In this document: positions 53,883 through 62,167 of the stretch, one piece after another | How the letters are laid out: each line of letters opens with the position of its first letter | Numbering within the stretch: position 1 is the stretch's first letter | Source: Roseihalotalea indica | Lineage (GTDB): Bacteria > Bacteroidota > Bacteroidia > Cytophagales > Cyclobacteriaceae | Direction of reading: 5' to 3' | NCBI RefSeq assembly: GCF_022458895.1 | Contig: NZ_JAINFL010000001.1 | Coordinates: 682,001 to 746,000 of the forward strand | Length of the DNA: 64,000 nt | Translations under genes and position numbers: made by a program | Notes under the pieces: model-generated | Seen by the model: the letters and a program-made list of their open reading frames with translations, nothing else | Database searches by the model: none | Told to the model about the DNA's origin: nothing

Positions 53883-54755
53883 CTATTTTTTTTTGCGTTC
53901 TTGATGAATCTTGTTCAACTGGGTCGATACCAGTTTTTTCTCTTCTTCTTCTTGCTGTCTTATTATTTCATTTAAGGTTAGCTTAATAACTGATCTTAGA
54001 GTAGGAAAGTATTCAAGACATTCTTCTTCAGACAGGTCATGTAGCCCCATACTTACTATCCCATATACCTTTTTGTTTTCTACTAGATATTTTGAGATGT
54101 ATGGCTCAAGATGTTTAATTTTTTCCTCTGCTCTCAAGCTTTCGTAATGAGCTTCATTCCAATTGCTATCTAATTTTTGTGCCTTTTCTTCAGCATCTTT
54201 TATGAATTTATTTTCAATAATTCTCCTTAGATAAATTAGAGCGCCAGACCCAACCCCGTGAGCATTTAAACCAATAGCTTTCCTGAATTCCTGAAAATGT
54301 TGTTTGCCGAGTGGTTTTCGATAACGTTCAAGCTCATCGACAGCTATATCAGCAGATGAAGGATATTGACCTACCTTTGTGCAAAAAACAGTTTCTTCTT
54401 CTATCTCAATATGAAATGCAAAAAAAATAGTGTGATTAGAATTTCTAGAGCATGATAAGTGGATTGGAATAAATGGTGTCTTTTCAAACCACTTTTCAAT
54501 GGTTGCACGATCGTAGAAAGTGCTTTTTTTCTGAAGCTCAATTTGAAGGTCGTCAGGTATAATTACAATTTGATTAAACGTGCTTTCTTTTTTGCATTCA
54601 GGACAGTATGTATCCAGATGAAAGCGAGAAAGATGTTCGCCGTAAAGCAACTTAAAGAGGATGATGACTTGTTCATCATTTTTAGGGAAATCTAGTTTTT
54701 TGTATAAGGGATATTCTAGATAAAAAACTGGAATTAAAGTTCTATCAAAGCTCAT
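53883..54755 (-). CDS. Hypothetical protein with DUF4145-like helical region
   Basis: This 290-residue protein has no signal peptide. It has a CPEC knuckle near residue 50 and a central helical stretch GSGALIYLRRIIENKFIKDA that resembles DUF4145 and related nuclease/toxin-associated domains. The C-terminus is a long charged coiled coil (EIIRQQEEEEKKLVSTQLNK). The coding sequence is visibly more AT-rich than the GMC genes around it, which suggests recent arrival. It neighbours a decayed toxin-antitoxin pair. I cannot assign a function; an anti-phage or defence-island link is only speculation. Confidence 0.7.
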   Translation of the reverse strand: MSFDRTLIPVFYLEYPLYKKLDFPKNDEQVIILFKLLYGEHLSRFHLDTYCPECKKESTFNQIVIIPDDLQIELQKKSTFYDRATIEKWFEKTPFIPIHLSCSRNSNHTIFFAFHIEIEEETVFCTKVGQYPSSADIAVDELERYRKPLGKQHFQEFRKAIGLNAHGVGSGALIYLRRIIENKFIKDAEEKAQKLDSNWNEAHYESLRAEEKIKHLEPYISKYLVENKKVYGIVSMGLHDLSEEECLEYFPTLRSVIKLTLNEIIRQQEEEEKKLVSTQLNKIHQERKKK

Positions 54756-54861
54756 TTCTATGTTTTTTCTAAAATAAGCTATTTTGCCGGAATCTCTAGA
54801 ATATACAGGATTAGCACATAAATGCCATAAATTAATAGCTTCATTATTTCACCAGTACAAT

Positions 54862-55244
54862 CTAATACCAAAGAATCCGAATCTGATATTTACTGAATTC
54901 CTGATCTGGAGTGATAATCGTCAAGTTTTCAGCATCAGCCTGAGCAATAAGTAGCCTATCAAAAGGATCGCGATGATGGAAGGGCAGGGCTTCCAGATGC
55001 TCCAGGTGAGCTTGGTTAATCGGTAATAGGGTTGCTTGTATGCTTTCCAAATCATCGTACAGTTGTTGAAACGGAGGGGTGAAATCCAGTTTCTTAATAC
55101 TTCGTTTTATGGCAATTTCCCAAAAGGAAGCAATGCTTACAAAGAGAGAGTTATCAACCTCTTAATCGTGCTTAACGCTACATCAGACAACCGTCCGTTG
55201 CCATCAATGAAGCATATAAATGCGCTAGTATCTAAGAGTTACAT
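54862..55244 (-). pseudogene. Decayed VapC-like PIN-domain toxin
   Basis: Reading the minus strand from the ATG at 55242-55244 gives ATG then TAA at codon 2, then LLDTSAFICFIDGNGRLSDV. The frame then breaks near 55157-55163 and continues as VDNSLFVSIASFWEIAIKRS, with the last part open as ESIQATLLPINQAHLEHLEA to RDPFDRLLIAQADAENLTII. All four PIN acidic positions (D in LLDTSAF, E in FWEIAIK, D in RDPFDRL, D in ITPDQEF) survive. At least two lesions mean no full-length RNase is made. The last 62 codons remain open but lack the active-site start. Confidence 0.82.
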
Positions 55245-55482
55245 TAGTGCTGGTCGCCGGAATGATGAGCAGGCATATATTCTTTAAAATCGTCAAGGGG
55301 GCATCAAAATCATCAGCCATATAATTGAGAGAACCTTTGCGAAGCCCAAAAGGCCGCTTCTTTGAAGCATTCTTTTTCTCGGGAAGTATATCAACCATTA
55401 AACGATTTAATTCTTCAAGTTGAATATCGTTCAGTTGGTCAATTTGTTTGTGAAGTTTAATGCGCAACTGATCTAACGCCAT
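55244..55482 (-). pseudogene. Frameshifted DUF2281-like antitoxin
   Basis: From the ATG at 55480-55482 (MALDQLRIKLHKQIDQLNDI) the frame reaches MADDFDAP and then shifts at a C5 run (plus strand G5 at 55297-55301). With one extra C it would read PLDDFKEYMPAHHSGDQH and stop at 55244-55246. That restored TAA overlaps the toxin ATG as TAATG, the usual toxin-antitoxin arrangement. The actual frame runs on to LTILKNICLL and stops at 55225. A sequencing slip in the run is possible here, but the toxin is independently broken. Confidence 0.78.
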
Positions 55483-55722
55483 ATTTTTTGGGATAAGAAC
55501 TACTAATATAGTTACGAATTGAGTGATACTATAGTTTTTACTCAGAAAGAAGAACAAAGAAGCACTTTCCCTAACAAAGCCTTCCTCTTCTAATTCACTG
55601 AAATCCTGAGTTCCATTAACTACTTATTTACCATCATTCTAAACTGCCGTCAGAATTTTGTGCTTCTGCTTGCACTCTAGAAAATTCGTCCATAATTTGA
55701 CAGAGAAACAACCTTTCTACTT

Positions 55723-57462
55723 ATGCAAATTAAAGAAAACGGTACAGAATACGATGTGTGTGTGGTAGGTTCGGGAGCGGGAGGCGGAATGGCCGCCAAA
55801 GTGCTGACCGAAGCCGGAGCCAAAGTGGCTCTTCTGGAAGCTGGGCCTATGTTTGACTCGGCTCAGGCTGATATGTTCAAGTGGCCCTATCAGTCTCCCC
55901 GGCGGGGTGCATCTACCCATAAGCCTTTTGGTGAGTTTGATGCGGCCTACGGAGGATGGGAGCTGGACGGTGAGCCTTACACCAAAGTAGCCGGTACCGA
56001 GTTTGACTGGTTTCGCTCGCGTATGCTGGGCGGGCGCACCAACCACTGGGGGCGTATCTCGCTGCGCTTCGGCCCCAAAGATTTTCAGCACTACAGTGCC
56101 GATGGCGTCGGTCATAACTGGCCTATTACCTACGATGATATCAAGCCTTACTATGATAAAGTAGATAAACTGGTAGGGGTGTTTGGTGCTAATTTCCCTA
56201 AAGAACTGGGGTTGACCAACGAGCCGGACGGCCTCTTCATGCCCCCGCCCCGACCTCGGGCCTACGAGTTAATGGTGAAGAAAGCCTGTGACCCTCTGGG
56301 GATTCCGGTATTGCCTTCCCGGCTCTCTATTCTCACTCAACCGCTCAACGGACGGGCGGCCTGTCATTACTGCTCGCAGTGTGGGCGCAGCTGCTCTACC
56401 CACTCTAACTTCTCTTCTCCCTCGGTGCTCATTCCACCAGCCATGAATACGGGCAACCTGACGCTCATTACCAACGCCATGGCCCGAGAGGTGCTGACTA
56501 ACGACCAGGGGCTGGCTACGGGCGTATCTTACGTTAATAAAGAAGACGGTATGGATTACGTGATAAAAGCCAAAATTGTGGTGCTGGCGGCCAGTGCCTG
56601 CGAGACCGCCCGGCTTATGCTTAATTCCAAATCATCCCGTCACCCGAACGGGTTGGGTAACTCCAGTGGTATGGTCGGTAAATACCTGATGGACTCTACC
56701 GGGTCTTCATTGAGCGGAATTTTTCCTCAGCTAATGGACCGAACTCGGTACAATGAAGACGGAACCGGCGGCATGCATATGTACGTGCCGTGGTGGAAAG
56801 ACAACGTGAAAGACAAACTGGGTTTTCCGCGGGGGTACCATATCGAGATCTGGGGTGGCATGGGTATGCCCAGTTATGGTTTTGGCTTTGGGCTTCAGAA
56901 TTATAACGGTTGGTATGCTGATCAGGGCGCGGCCTCGAAGGGTGGTGGTGGCTATGGGCAGAAACTGAAAGAGGATTATCGGCGCTACTATGGTTCTATG
57001 ATTGGGTTCTCCGGACGGGGCGAGCCGGTAGCCCGGGAAGACAACTACTGCGAGATTGACCCCACTCGGGTTGACCAATGGGGCATTCCGGTGTTGCGCT
57101 TCCGTTATAAGTGGAGCGATTATGAAGTTCAGCAGGCGAAGCACATGCAGGATACCTTTGAGGAGATTATTACCACTATGGGAGGACGTGTACTGGGCCA
57201 AAAAGCTGGTGCTGATCGGGATTACGGGTTGGCTGCTCCTGGCCGGATTATTCACGAAGTAGGCGTCGCCCGCATGGGGAAAGATCCGAAGAAAGCTCCG
57301 GTCAATGAATACTGCCAGTCATACGACTGTAAGAATTTGTTTGTGGCGGATGGAGCTTCGTTTGTATCGAATGCTGATAAGAATCCTACCTGGACCATTT
57401 TGGCGCTCTCCATGCGTACTTCTGAATACATTATTGATCAACGCAAAAAAATGAATGTGTAG
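55723..57462 (+). CDS. GMC-type FAD oxidoreductase (cassette 2)
   Basis: This 579-residue paralogue of the enzyme at 49882-51597 shares its layout (VGSGAGGGMAAKVLTEAG, then LGGRTNHWGRISLRFGPKDF). The Cys cluster is CHYCSQCGRSC, again CX2CX2CX3C. It ends VARMGKDPKKAPVNEYCQSY and LFVADGASFVSNADKNPTWT. It differs mainly by a longer loop near residue 165 (NFPKELGLTNEPDG) and at the subunit surface. Probably a periplasmic sugar/polyol dehydrogenase with a different substrate. The Tat subunit gene follows after 27 bp. Confidence 0.94.
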   Translation: MQIKENGTEYDVCVVGSGAGGGMAAKVLTEAGAKVALLEAGPMFDSAQADMFKWPYQSPRRGASTHKPFGEFDAAYGGWELDGEPYTKVAGTEFDWFRSRMLGGRTNHWGRISLRFGPKDFQHYSADGVGHNWPITYDDIKPYYDKVDKLVGVFGANFPKELGLTNEPDGLFMPPPRPRAYELMVKKACDPLGIPVLPSRLSILTQPLNGRAACHYCSQCGRSCSTHSNFSSPSVLIPPAMNTGNLTLITNAMAREVLTNDQGLATGVSYVNKEDGMDYVIKAKIVVLAASACETARLMLNSKSSRHPNGLGNSSGMVGKYLMDSTGSSLSGIFPQLMDRTRYNEDGTGGMHMYVPWWKDNVKDKLGFPRGYHIEIWGGMGMPSYGFGFGLQNYNGWYADQGAASKGGGGYGQKLKEDYRRYYGSMIGFSGRGEPVAREDNYCEIDPTRVDQWGIPVLRFRYKWSDYEVQQAKHMQDTFEEIITTMGGRVLGQKAGADRDYGLAAPGRIIHEVGVARMGKDPKKAPVNEYCQSYDCKNLFVADGASFVSNADKNPTWTILALSMRTSEYIIDQRKKMNV

Positions 57463-57489
57463 TTTCGGACACTCTTCAATAAAAAAATT

Positions 57490-58140
57490 ATGAGCAAAAA
57501 TCATATTAACCGACGCGACTCTTTAAAGATTTTGGGAGCCGGATCACTGGCCGGACTTACCTGGGCTTGTGGTCCTGAAGAGGCCGCCGAAGAGCACGCG
57601 CACCAGCATACTACTTCTGACTCAATGGAGCTGAGCGAAGCTGATCAGAAACTGATGGATCAGCAGTTCTTCACTGACCATGAAATGAAAACGGTTTCAG
57701 TCCTTTCCGACCTGATTATTCCGGCGGATGATCGCTCCGGTAGTGCTACGGATGCCGGGGTGCCCGAATTTATTGAATTTATGATGAAAGATCAGCCCTG
57801 GCACCAGACCGGTATGCGAGGCGGACTGCGCTGGCTGGATTATACCTGCCAGAACCAGTTTGAAAAATCGTTCGTCGACTGTAGCGAGTCGGAGCAAACC
57901 CAGATTCTGGACCAGATTGCGTACCCGGCGAGCGCAGCACCTGAAATGAGCCAAGGAGTAAATTTCTTCAATAACTTCCGCGATTTCGTAGCCACCGGGT
58001 TCTTCACCAGTAAAATGGGCATTGATGATTTGGGATATGTAGGTAACCGGCCAAATGTCTGGCAGGGTAGTCCACCCGAAGTGCTGGAAGCCTTAGGAGT
58101 AAGCTATGATATGGTGAAGGAATATACTTTCGTTAATTAG
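57490..58140 (+). CDS. Gluconate 2-dehydrogenase subunit 3-family protein, Tat-exported (cassette 2)
   Basis: This 216-residue protein has a twin-arginine leader (INRRDSLKILGAGSLAGL) with Cys27 as a possible lipid anchor. The core aligns with the first cassette: QFFTDHEMKTVSVLSDLIIP, AGVPEFIEFMMKD, FVDCSESEQTQILDQIAYP, MGIDDLGYVGNRPNVWQG. It has a His-rich insert after the leader (EEHAHQHTT). It likely exports and supports the preceding GMC subunit; no cytochrome subunit is adjacent. Confidence 0.92.
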   Translation: MSKNHINRRDSLKILGAGSLAGLTWACGPEEAAEEHAHQHTTSDSMELSEADQKLMDQQFFTDHEMKTVSVLSDLIIPADDRSGSATDAGVPEFIEFMMKDQPWHQTGMRGGLRWLDYTCQNQFEKSFVDCSESEQTQILDQIAYPASAAPEMSQGVNFFNNFRDFVATGFFTSKMGIDDLGYVGNRPNVWQGSPPEVLEALGVSYDMVKEYTFVN

Positions 58141-58475
58141 ACGTTATTCTGATTTTCTTCTATAAACAGACTAAGAAGTGGTCAGCAGGGGGCAGGGAGA
58201 CTCTCACAGCCTCCCACTGACCGCCTCTAATAAGGTTTAAGTCTCTTGATGGAAAAGTGCTTCTTATATAGTTATCGGAGTAATCTCTACTAAGCAAAGC
58301 CACCTTTTCTATACAAAAGAGGCTGGCCCTCAGGTTGTGCGTCGGTGATGCCAATATCATAATGCCGTACCTAGGCAACTTTCCGATTATTTATCAGGTA
58401 GATGTAATCTTCGTACGCTCTTTTTTGTATTTTCGCCCGACTTTGTATGCCACAATTATTTAAAACGTTAACCCT
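58141..58475. other. 335-bp spacer with a GC-rich foldback
   Basis: At 58180-58222 GGTCAG pairs with CTGACC, and inner GGGAG (58195-58199) pairs with CTCCC (58211-58215). The left arm begins GGTCAGCAG, a string also present at 22811-22819 in another folded spacer. No coding frame of note. The fold could end the GMC cassette 2 transcript. Confidence 0.45.
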
Positions 58476-58913
58476 ATGAAAACAGCAGAAATTGTTACCG
58501 CCAAGGGCACTATGAAAGTGGAGTTCTTTGAAGATGATGCGCCTAATACCGTTGCTAACTTTGCTAAATTATCTAATGACGGCTTTTACAATGGGCTGAC
58601 ATTCCATCGGGTCATTCCCAATTTTGTTATTCAGGGAGGGTGCCCTAATGGAACGGGTGCCGGTGGGCCCGGTTATACCATTGATTGCGAATTGGATGGT
58701 GAAAATCAATACCATGACCGGGGAGTGCTGTCTATGGCGCATGCCGGGCGGAACACTGGTGGTAGCCAGTTTTTCATCTGTCACAGCCGCGACAACACCG
58801 CACATCTGGATCGTAATCATACCGTATTCGGAAAAGTCACCGAGGGATTGGACGTAATTGATGACATCCGCCAGGGAGACAAGATCGAGAAGATCGTTAT
58901 CCACGAACAATAA
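58476..58913 (+). CDS. Cyclophilin-type peptidyl-prolyl isomerase
   Basis: This 145-residue protein is a complete single-domain cyclophilin that isomerises X-Pro bonds. Catalytic region [20 protein letters not shown] (FHR with the key Arg), then [20 protein letters not shown] and [15 protein letters not shown]. No signal peptide, so cytosolic. ATG at 58476. A strong foldback follows. Confidence 0.95.
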   Translation: MKTAEIVTAKGTMKVEFFEDDAPNTVANFAKLSNDGFYNGLTFHRVIPNFVIQGGCPNGTGAGGPGYTIDCELDGENQYHDRGVLSMAHAGRNTGGSQFFICHSRDNTAHLDRNHTVFGKVTEGLDVIDDIRQGDKIEKIVIHEQ

Positions 58914-58921
58914 TGGTAATG

Positions 58922-58969
58922 AATAATGATTGACGATGAATGATTAGTCATTCGTCATCAATCATTATT
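58922..58969 (+). terminator. Long 22-bp stem hairpin after the cyclophilin gene
   Basis: Arms 58922-58943 and 58948-58969 pair at 20 of 22 positions, with two mismatches or wobbles and a TTAG loop. The sequence is the AATGATTGA-type low-complexity seen in other spacers of this window. It is probably a terminator, or a mobile palindromic repeat. Confidence 0.7.
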
Positions 58970-59093
58970 TTCTGTAATCAGTAAAATTCTTACCTCACTA
59001 AGATTTCGTTGTAATCCTACATTTTTTCGGTTAGTACTGCCGTCATATTTGCTCTGTACTTTTCATCATTTACCAATTACAGTGCATCAAAAT

Positions 59094-59510
59094 ATGACTT
59101 GCTATAAGAACCAGTATGTAACCGTTGAGATTGATTCTGAATTACAGGCCCTGGTACAAACCTGGCATGGGTTTGCCAAGGGTGAAAGTTACCGTCAGGC
59201 CTGGGATGAATCTTTGAAAATTGCCAGAGAGCACCGTCTTACTCACTGGCTTATCAACCAATCTGAGCTGAAGGGGGTGAACTACGAAGACTGGCAGTGG
59301 GTAAACGATAACTGGAAGCCTCGTTTTGAGCAGGAAATTACCGAAAACTTTACGGCCATTGTTCTGGCAAACAACATTTTTGACGAGATGGCAGGGCGTA
59401 TCACTTCCCGGAAAGTAAATGGGCAAGCTCAAAAATCGGCTACCGGCTACTTTGCCGATAAAAAACGCGCCGAGGCCTGGTTAAAATCATTAGCCCAACC
59501 TGTCATTTAA
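59094..59510 (+). CDS. Small STAS/SpoIIAA-like protein (paralogue of 22206-22628)
   Basis: This 138-residue protein shows strands TVEIDSELQALVQTWHGF, HWLINQSELKGVNYEDWQWV and TAIVLANNIF, and ends in a helix KRAEAWLKSLAQPVI. The 22206 protein ends in the similar NEDKARAWVASQK. I use the ATG at 59094 (MTCYKNQYVTVEID); the longer frame adds an unlikely leader. No signalling partner adjoins it here, unlike copy 1. Function inferred as a STAS-like adaptor. Confidence 0.8.
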   Translation: MTCYKNQYVTVEIDSELQALVQTWHGFAKGESYRQAWDESLKIAREHRLTHWLINQSELKGVNYEDWQWVNDNWKPRFEQEITENFTAIVLANNIFDEMAGRITSRKVNGQAQKSATGYFADKKRAEAWLKSLAQPVI

Positions 59511-59578
59511 TGAACAGTTAGCAGTGAGCAATGAGCAGTGAATAATGATTAGTGAGGAATCGCTATAAGTTTTAAATT

Positions 59579-59611
59579 TGCGCATTGCGCATTGCGCATT
59601 GCACATTGCAT
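59579..59611 (+). repeat. Short tandem TGCGCAT heptamer repeat
   Basis: Three perfect TGCGCAT units are followed by the variant TGCACAT and a partial unit. It lies just past the stop of the convergent YwqK-like gene, in a low-complexity spacer rich in GTGAGCAATGA-like steps. Confidence 0.7.
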
Positions 59612-59614
59612 TGT

Positions 59615-60907
59615 CTATTTCTTCTCTTTTTTCAGCAAATCTCCTCCTTCGTTGTAGTACTTCCAGGTGCCCGTAGGTTCACCGCCGTTGTATTCGCCTT
59701 CCTCTTTTAGTTGCCCATTTTTGTAATATAGGCGATAGTTGCCCTGGCGAACCCCGGCATAATAATCTGTTTCACGCTCAAGGCTGCCTGAAGAATAATA
59801 CGTTTTGCTGGTTTGCGTTCTACGCCCGTTTTTGAACACCTCTATTTTCTGTATCTCGCCATTATCATGGTAGTAAGTAGCGGTGTCAGTAAGTTTACCA
59901 TCCCGGTAATATAGTTTCTCTTGTAATTGAGCATTCGGGTAGTAAGAGGTCCAGGTGCCAGCTGGTTTGTCGTCAACCCGCTGCTGCTGGGTTTGCAGCG
60001 TTTCATCCTGGTAATATGCTTCTAGAAAAGTTGTGTCGCGTTCATATCGGGTAAGCTGATGGAGAGAGCCGGTCGAGTAATACTCACGATGCTGGCCTAC
60101 TGGTTTGCCTTTTTGGAAAGATCGTTCGGCTTTCAGGGTACCATCCGGATAGTAGTAACGTGCTTTTCCTTGCAAGAATCCGTGGTCGTACCGTTCTTCG
60201 CTAAGCGCCTGTCCGGTAGGAGTATAAGAACGGGATTCGCCGTGGCGCTGGCCTTGCTGAAAATAGGTCTGGTCGGCTATTTCGCCACCAGGATAATACT
60301 CAGTATACAGGCCTTCCAAACTGGAATTTATATAGGTTCCTTCATTTCGGAGGGTGCCATCTTCGTAAAATTGCCGCACGGGCCCCTGCTGCTTACCGTT
60401 TTCGTAGGTGAGTTGCTCGCGCAGATTCCCATTCGGAAAATATGACTCAATCAGGCCGTCGGGTTTATCATCAACAAACTGGGTTTTATTTTTTAGCGAG
60501 CCATCCTCATGGTAAACCCTCAGTTCGCCTTGCATCTGATCGTCGTGAAAAGATGCCGTTTGCAAGGTGTCACCTGAAGGAGTCAGTACCACCACGTTAC
60601 CTTCTTTTTTCCCTTCTTCATAAGGGATGATACGCTGCACGGCACCATTGGGATAGAACTCCCGAAAAGTACCTACCATCCTTCCATTGTCAAATACACC
60701 CCGGGCCGAGATGCTGCCATCAGGGAAATAACGCACATAATCACCATGAGCCCGGGTGCTGTCATTATCTATGATAAAGTATTTGGTTTTAGGTATGGTC
60801 TGGGCCGAATCATAATAGGTAATAACCTGGCTGGTGTCCAGCACCGACTGGGCACTGGCTTCTAGCCCTACAATTAAGGAGATAAGGGTAATTACAAGAG
60901 TTCGCAT
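59615..60907 (-). CDS. MORN-repeat/YwqK-family exported protein
   Basis: This 430-residue protein has a signal peptide (VITLISLIVGLEASAQS). The mature part is about 16 tandem repeats of 22-24 residues with the core GxxxxYYxDGxLxxxxxYxxG, for example GKARYYYPDGTLKAERSF and GNYRLYYKNGQLKEEGEY. This is the MORN_2 variant often annotated as YwqK-family antitoxin, but no toxin is adjacent and the protein is exported. A binding or surface role is more likely. Single gene. Confidence 0.9.
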   Translation of the reverse strand: MRTLVITLISLIVGLEASAQSVLDTSQVITYYDSAQTIPKTKYFIIDNDSTRAHGDYVRYFPDGSISARGVFDNGRMVGTFREFYPNGAVQRIIPYEEGKKEGNVVVLTPSGDTLQTASFHDDQMQGELRVYHEDGSLKNKTQFVDDKPDGLIESYFPNGNLREQLTYENGKQQGPVRQFYEDGTLRNEGTYINSSLEGLYTEYYPGGEIADQTYFQQGQRHGESRSYTPTGQALSEERYDHGFLQGKARYYYPDGTLKAERSFQKGKPVGQHREYYSTGSLHQLTRYERDTTFLEAYYQDETLQTQQQRVDDKPAGTWTSYYPNAQLQEKLYYRDGKLTDTATYYHDNGEIQKIEVFKNGRRTQTSKTYYSSGSLERETDYYAGVRQGNYRLYYKNGQLKEEGEYNGGEPTGTWKYYNEGGDLLKKEKK

Positions 60908-60944
60908 AAATACACCTGCTTTTCTGGTCTAACGACGAAGACCC

Positions 60945-61910
60945 CTATTTAATTCGAACCAGGGTGGCGCCGTAGCCAAATTTATCACGCATGGTATCTT
61001 TAAAATATTGAATATTTTGAATCTGCGATAGCTTTTTATGAATAGAATCTCGTAGCACTCCACTACCAATGCCATGAATAAAGGTAATCTCGTCCATACC
61101 TGTAGCGATTGCCTGGTCTAGCTTTTCCTCAAAAGTACGTAGCTGTAACTCCAGCATTTCGGGGTTGCTCATGGTATCGTACTTTTGCGTAAGCTTCTCA
61201 ATATGCAAATCTACCTCGCGGGGAGGGCGTTCCAAACGTAACATAGAAGTCTCGGACTCATTATTTCGCTTGGCATACATGCCTTCTTTCAGTTTGTCTG
61301 GGTCAAGGGGTTTGCCCATTTGTTCATCCAGGCGAAAAACGAAAGCTGGTTTTTGTAATAAAGGTGCTGTAGCCTTACTCTTGAAAAAAGTATTTGCTTT
61401 AAACCGCATTTTGCGTTGAAGTGGCTCCCGCAAAGTGAAATAGCCAGTACGATGAAAGATAAGCTGCACCACCAGCGTAGGCCACTGGTCAAATTCGGCG
61501 ACCTGCATATTTTTCAGTTTAGCGGTGGTTTGGGGAGCCAATACTCCAGCGCTGATACCCTGGTAGTTTCCATTACTATCTTCACCAACCGAGAAAGGAA
61601 GTTCAAAATCAGTGGCATTAACTAAATGTAAAGAAAGTTGCTGGTCATTAATAGATACATAAGCCAGATAAATACCCTGTTGGGTAGGCTTGGCTGTAGT
61701 TTCATCGGCCATAGACCGAGGCTTTGCTGGTCGCTCGGGGCGTTCAAAATAATCCTCTTCTTCGCTGGCTACCACAACCAATTCGTTTTTAAGTACGGGA
61801 ATACCAAACCCGTCTTCTATCTCGACCTCGACCAGATTCTTATCCAGAAAACGTACAATGGTGCCTTCTTCGTTGCCGTGTAAGGTGCGTACTTTATCTC
61901 CTACTTTCAT
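60945..61910 (-). CDS. DUF2027/Smr-domain protein
   Basis: This 321-residue protein has an N-terminal KOW/tudor-like start MKVGDKVRTLHGNEEGTIVR and the DUF2027 middle region. A C-terminal Smr domain at ~230-321 has the hallmark DLHIEKL and FIHGIGSGVLRDSIHKKL (HGxGxGxLR). Smr domains cut or bind branched DNA or RNA, as in MutS2. Here there is no MutS part, so it is a stand-alone form common in Bacteroidota. It follows no operon partner; the YwqK gene is on the same strand 37 bp downstream. Confidence 0.92.
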   Translation of the reverse strand: MKVGDKVRTLHGNEEGTIVRFLDKNLVEVEIEDGFGIPVLKNELVVVASEEEDYFERPERPAKPRSMADETTAKPTQQGIYLAYVSINDQQLSLHLVNATDFELPFSVGEDSNGNYQGISAGVLAPQTTAKLKNMQVAEFDQWPTLVVQLIFHRTGYFTLREPLQRKMRFKANTFFKSKATAPLLQKPAFVFRLDEQMGKPLDPDKLKEGMYAKRNNESETSMLRLERPPREVDLHIEKLTQKYDTMSNPEMLELQLRTFEEKLDQAIATGMDEITFIHGIGSGVLRDSIHKKLSQIQNIQYFKDTMRDKFGYGATLVRIK

Positions 61911-62167
61911 AAAGCATATAATTATGTGTAAAAAGAAAGCCTTTATTATGAAGGCTAATAAGTTTATTTCTCAGATTGTAATGATTCTTTAACCTAAGAA
62001 GCAAAAAATCGGGAGCTATGAACAATACGCCTATTGCGCATTTATGGTTCTGTTTCAAGAAACAGGGAGGCGCATCAGAACGGAATACATAATTTATTCA
62101 ATTTGAAATTAACAAATTTGTAAAATCAATGGATTATGTACTAAAAATTTTGTTAGATTAACGGTTT

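Noticed and set aside
55036..55287. 83-codon plus-strand frame across the toxin-antitoxin remnant
   Set aside because: It is the complement of the broken PIN toxin; the minus-strand reading gives recognisable PIN motifs, so this frame is a shadow.
56731..57255. 174-codon minus-strand frame opposite the second GMC gene
   Set aside because: Same reason: antisense to a conserved enzyme with no recognisable domain.
61938..61956. AGCCTT/AAGGCT hairpin before the Smr gene as an attenuator
   Set aside because: Only a 6-bp stem in an AT-rich divergent leader; too weak to call without expression data.
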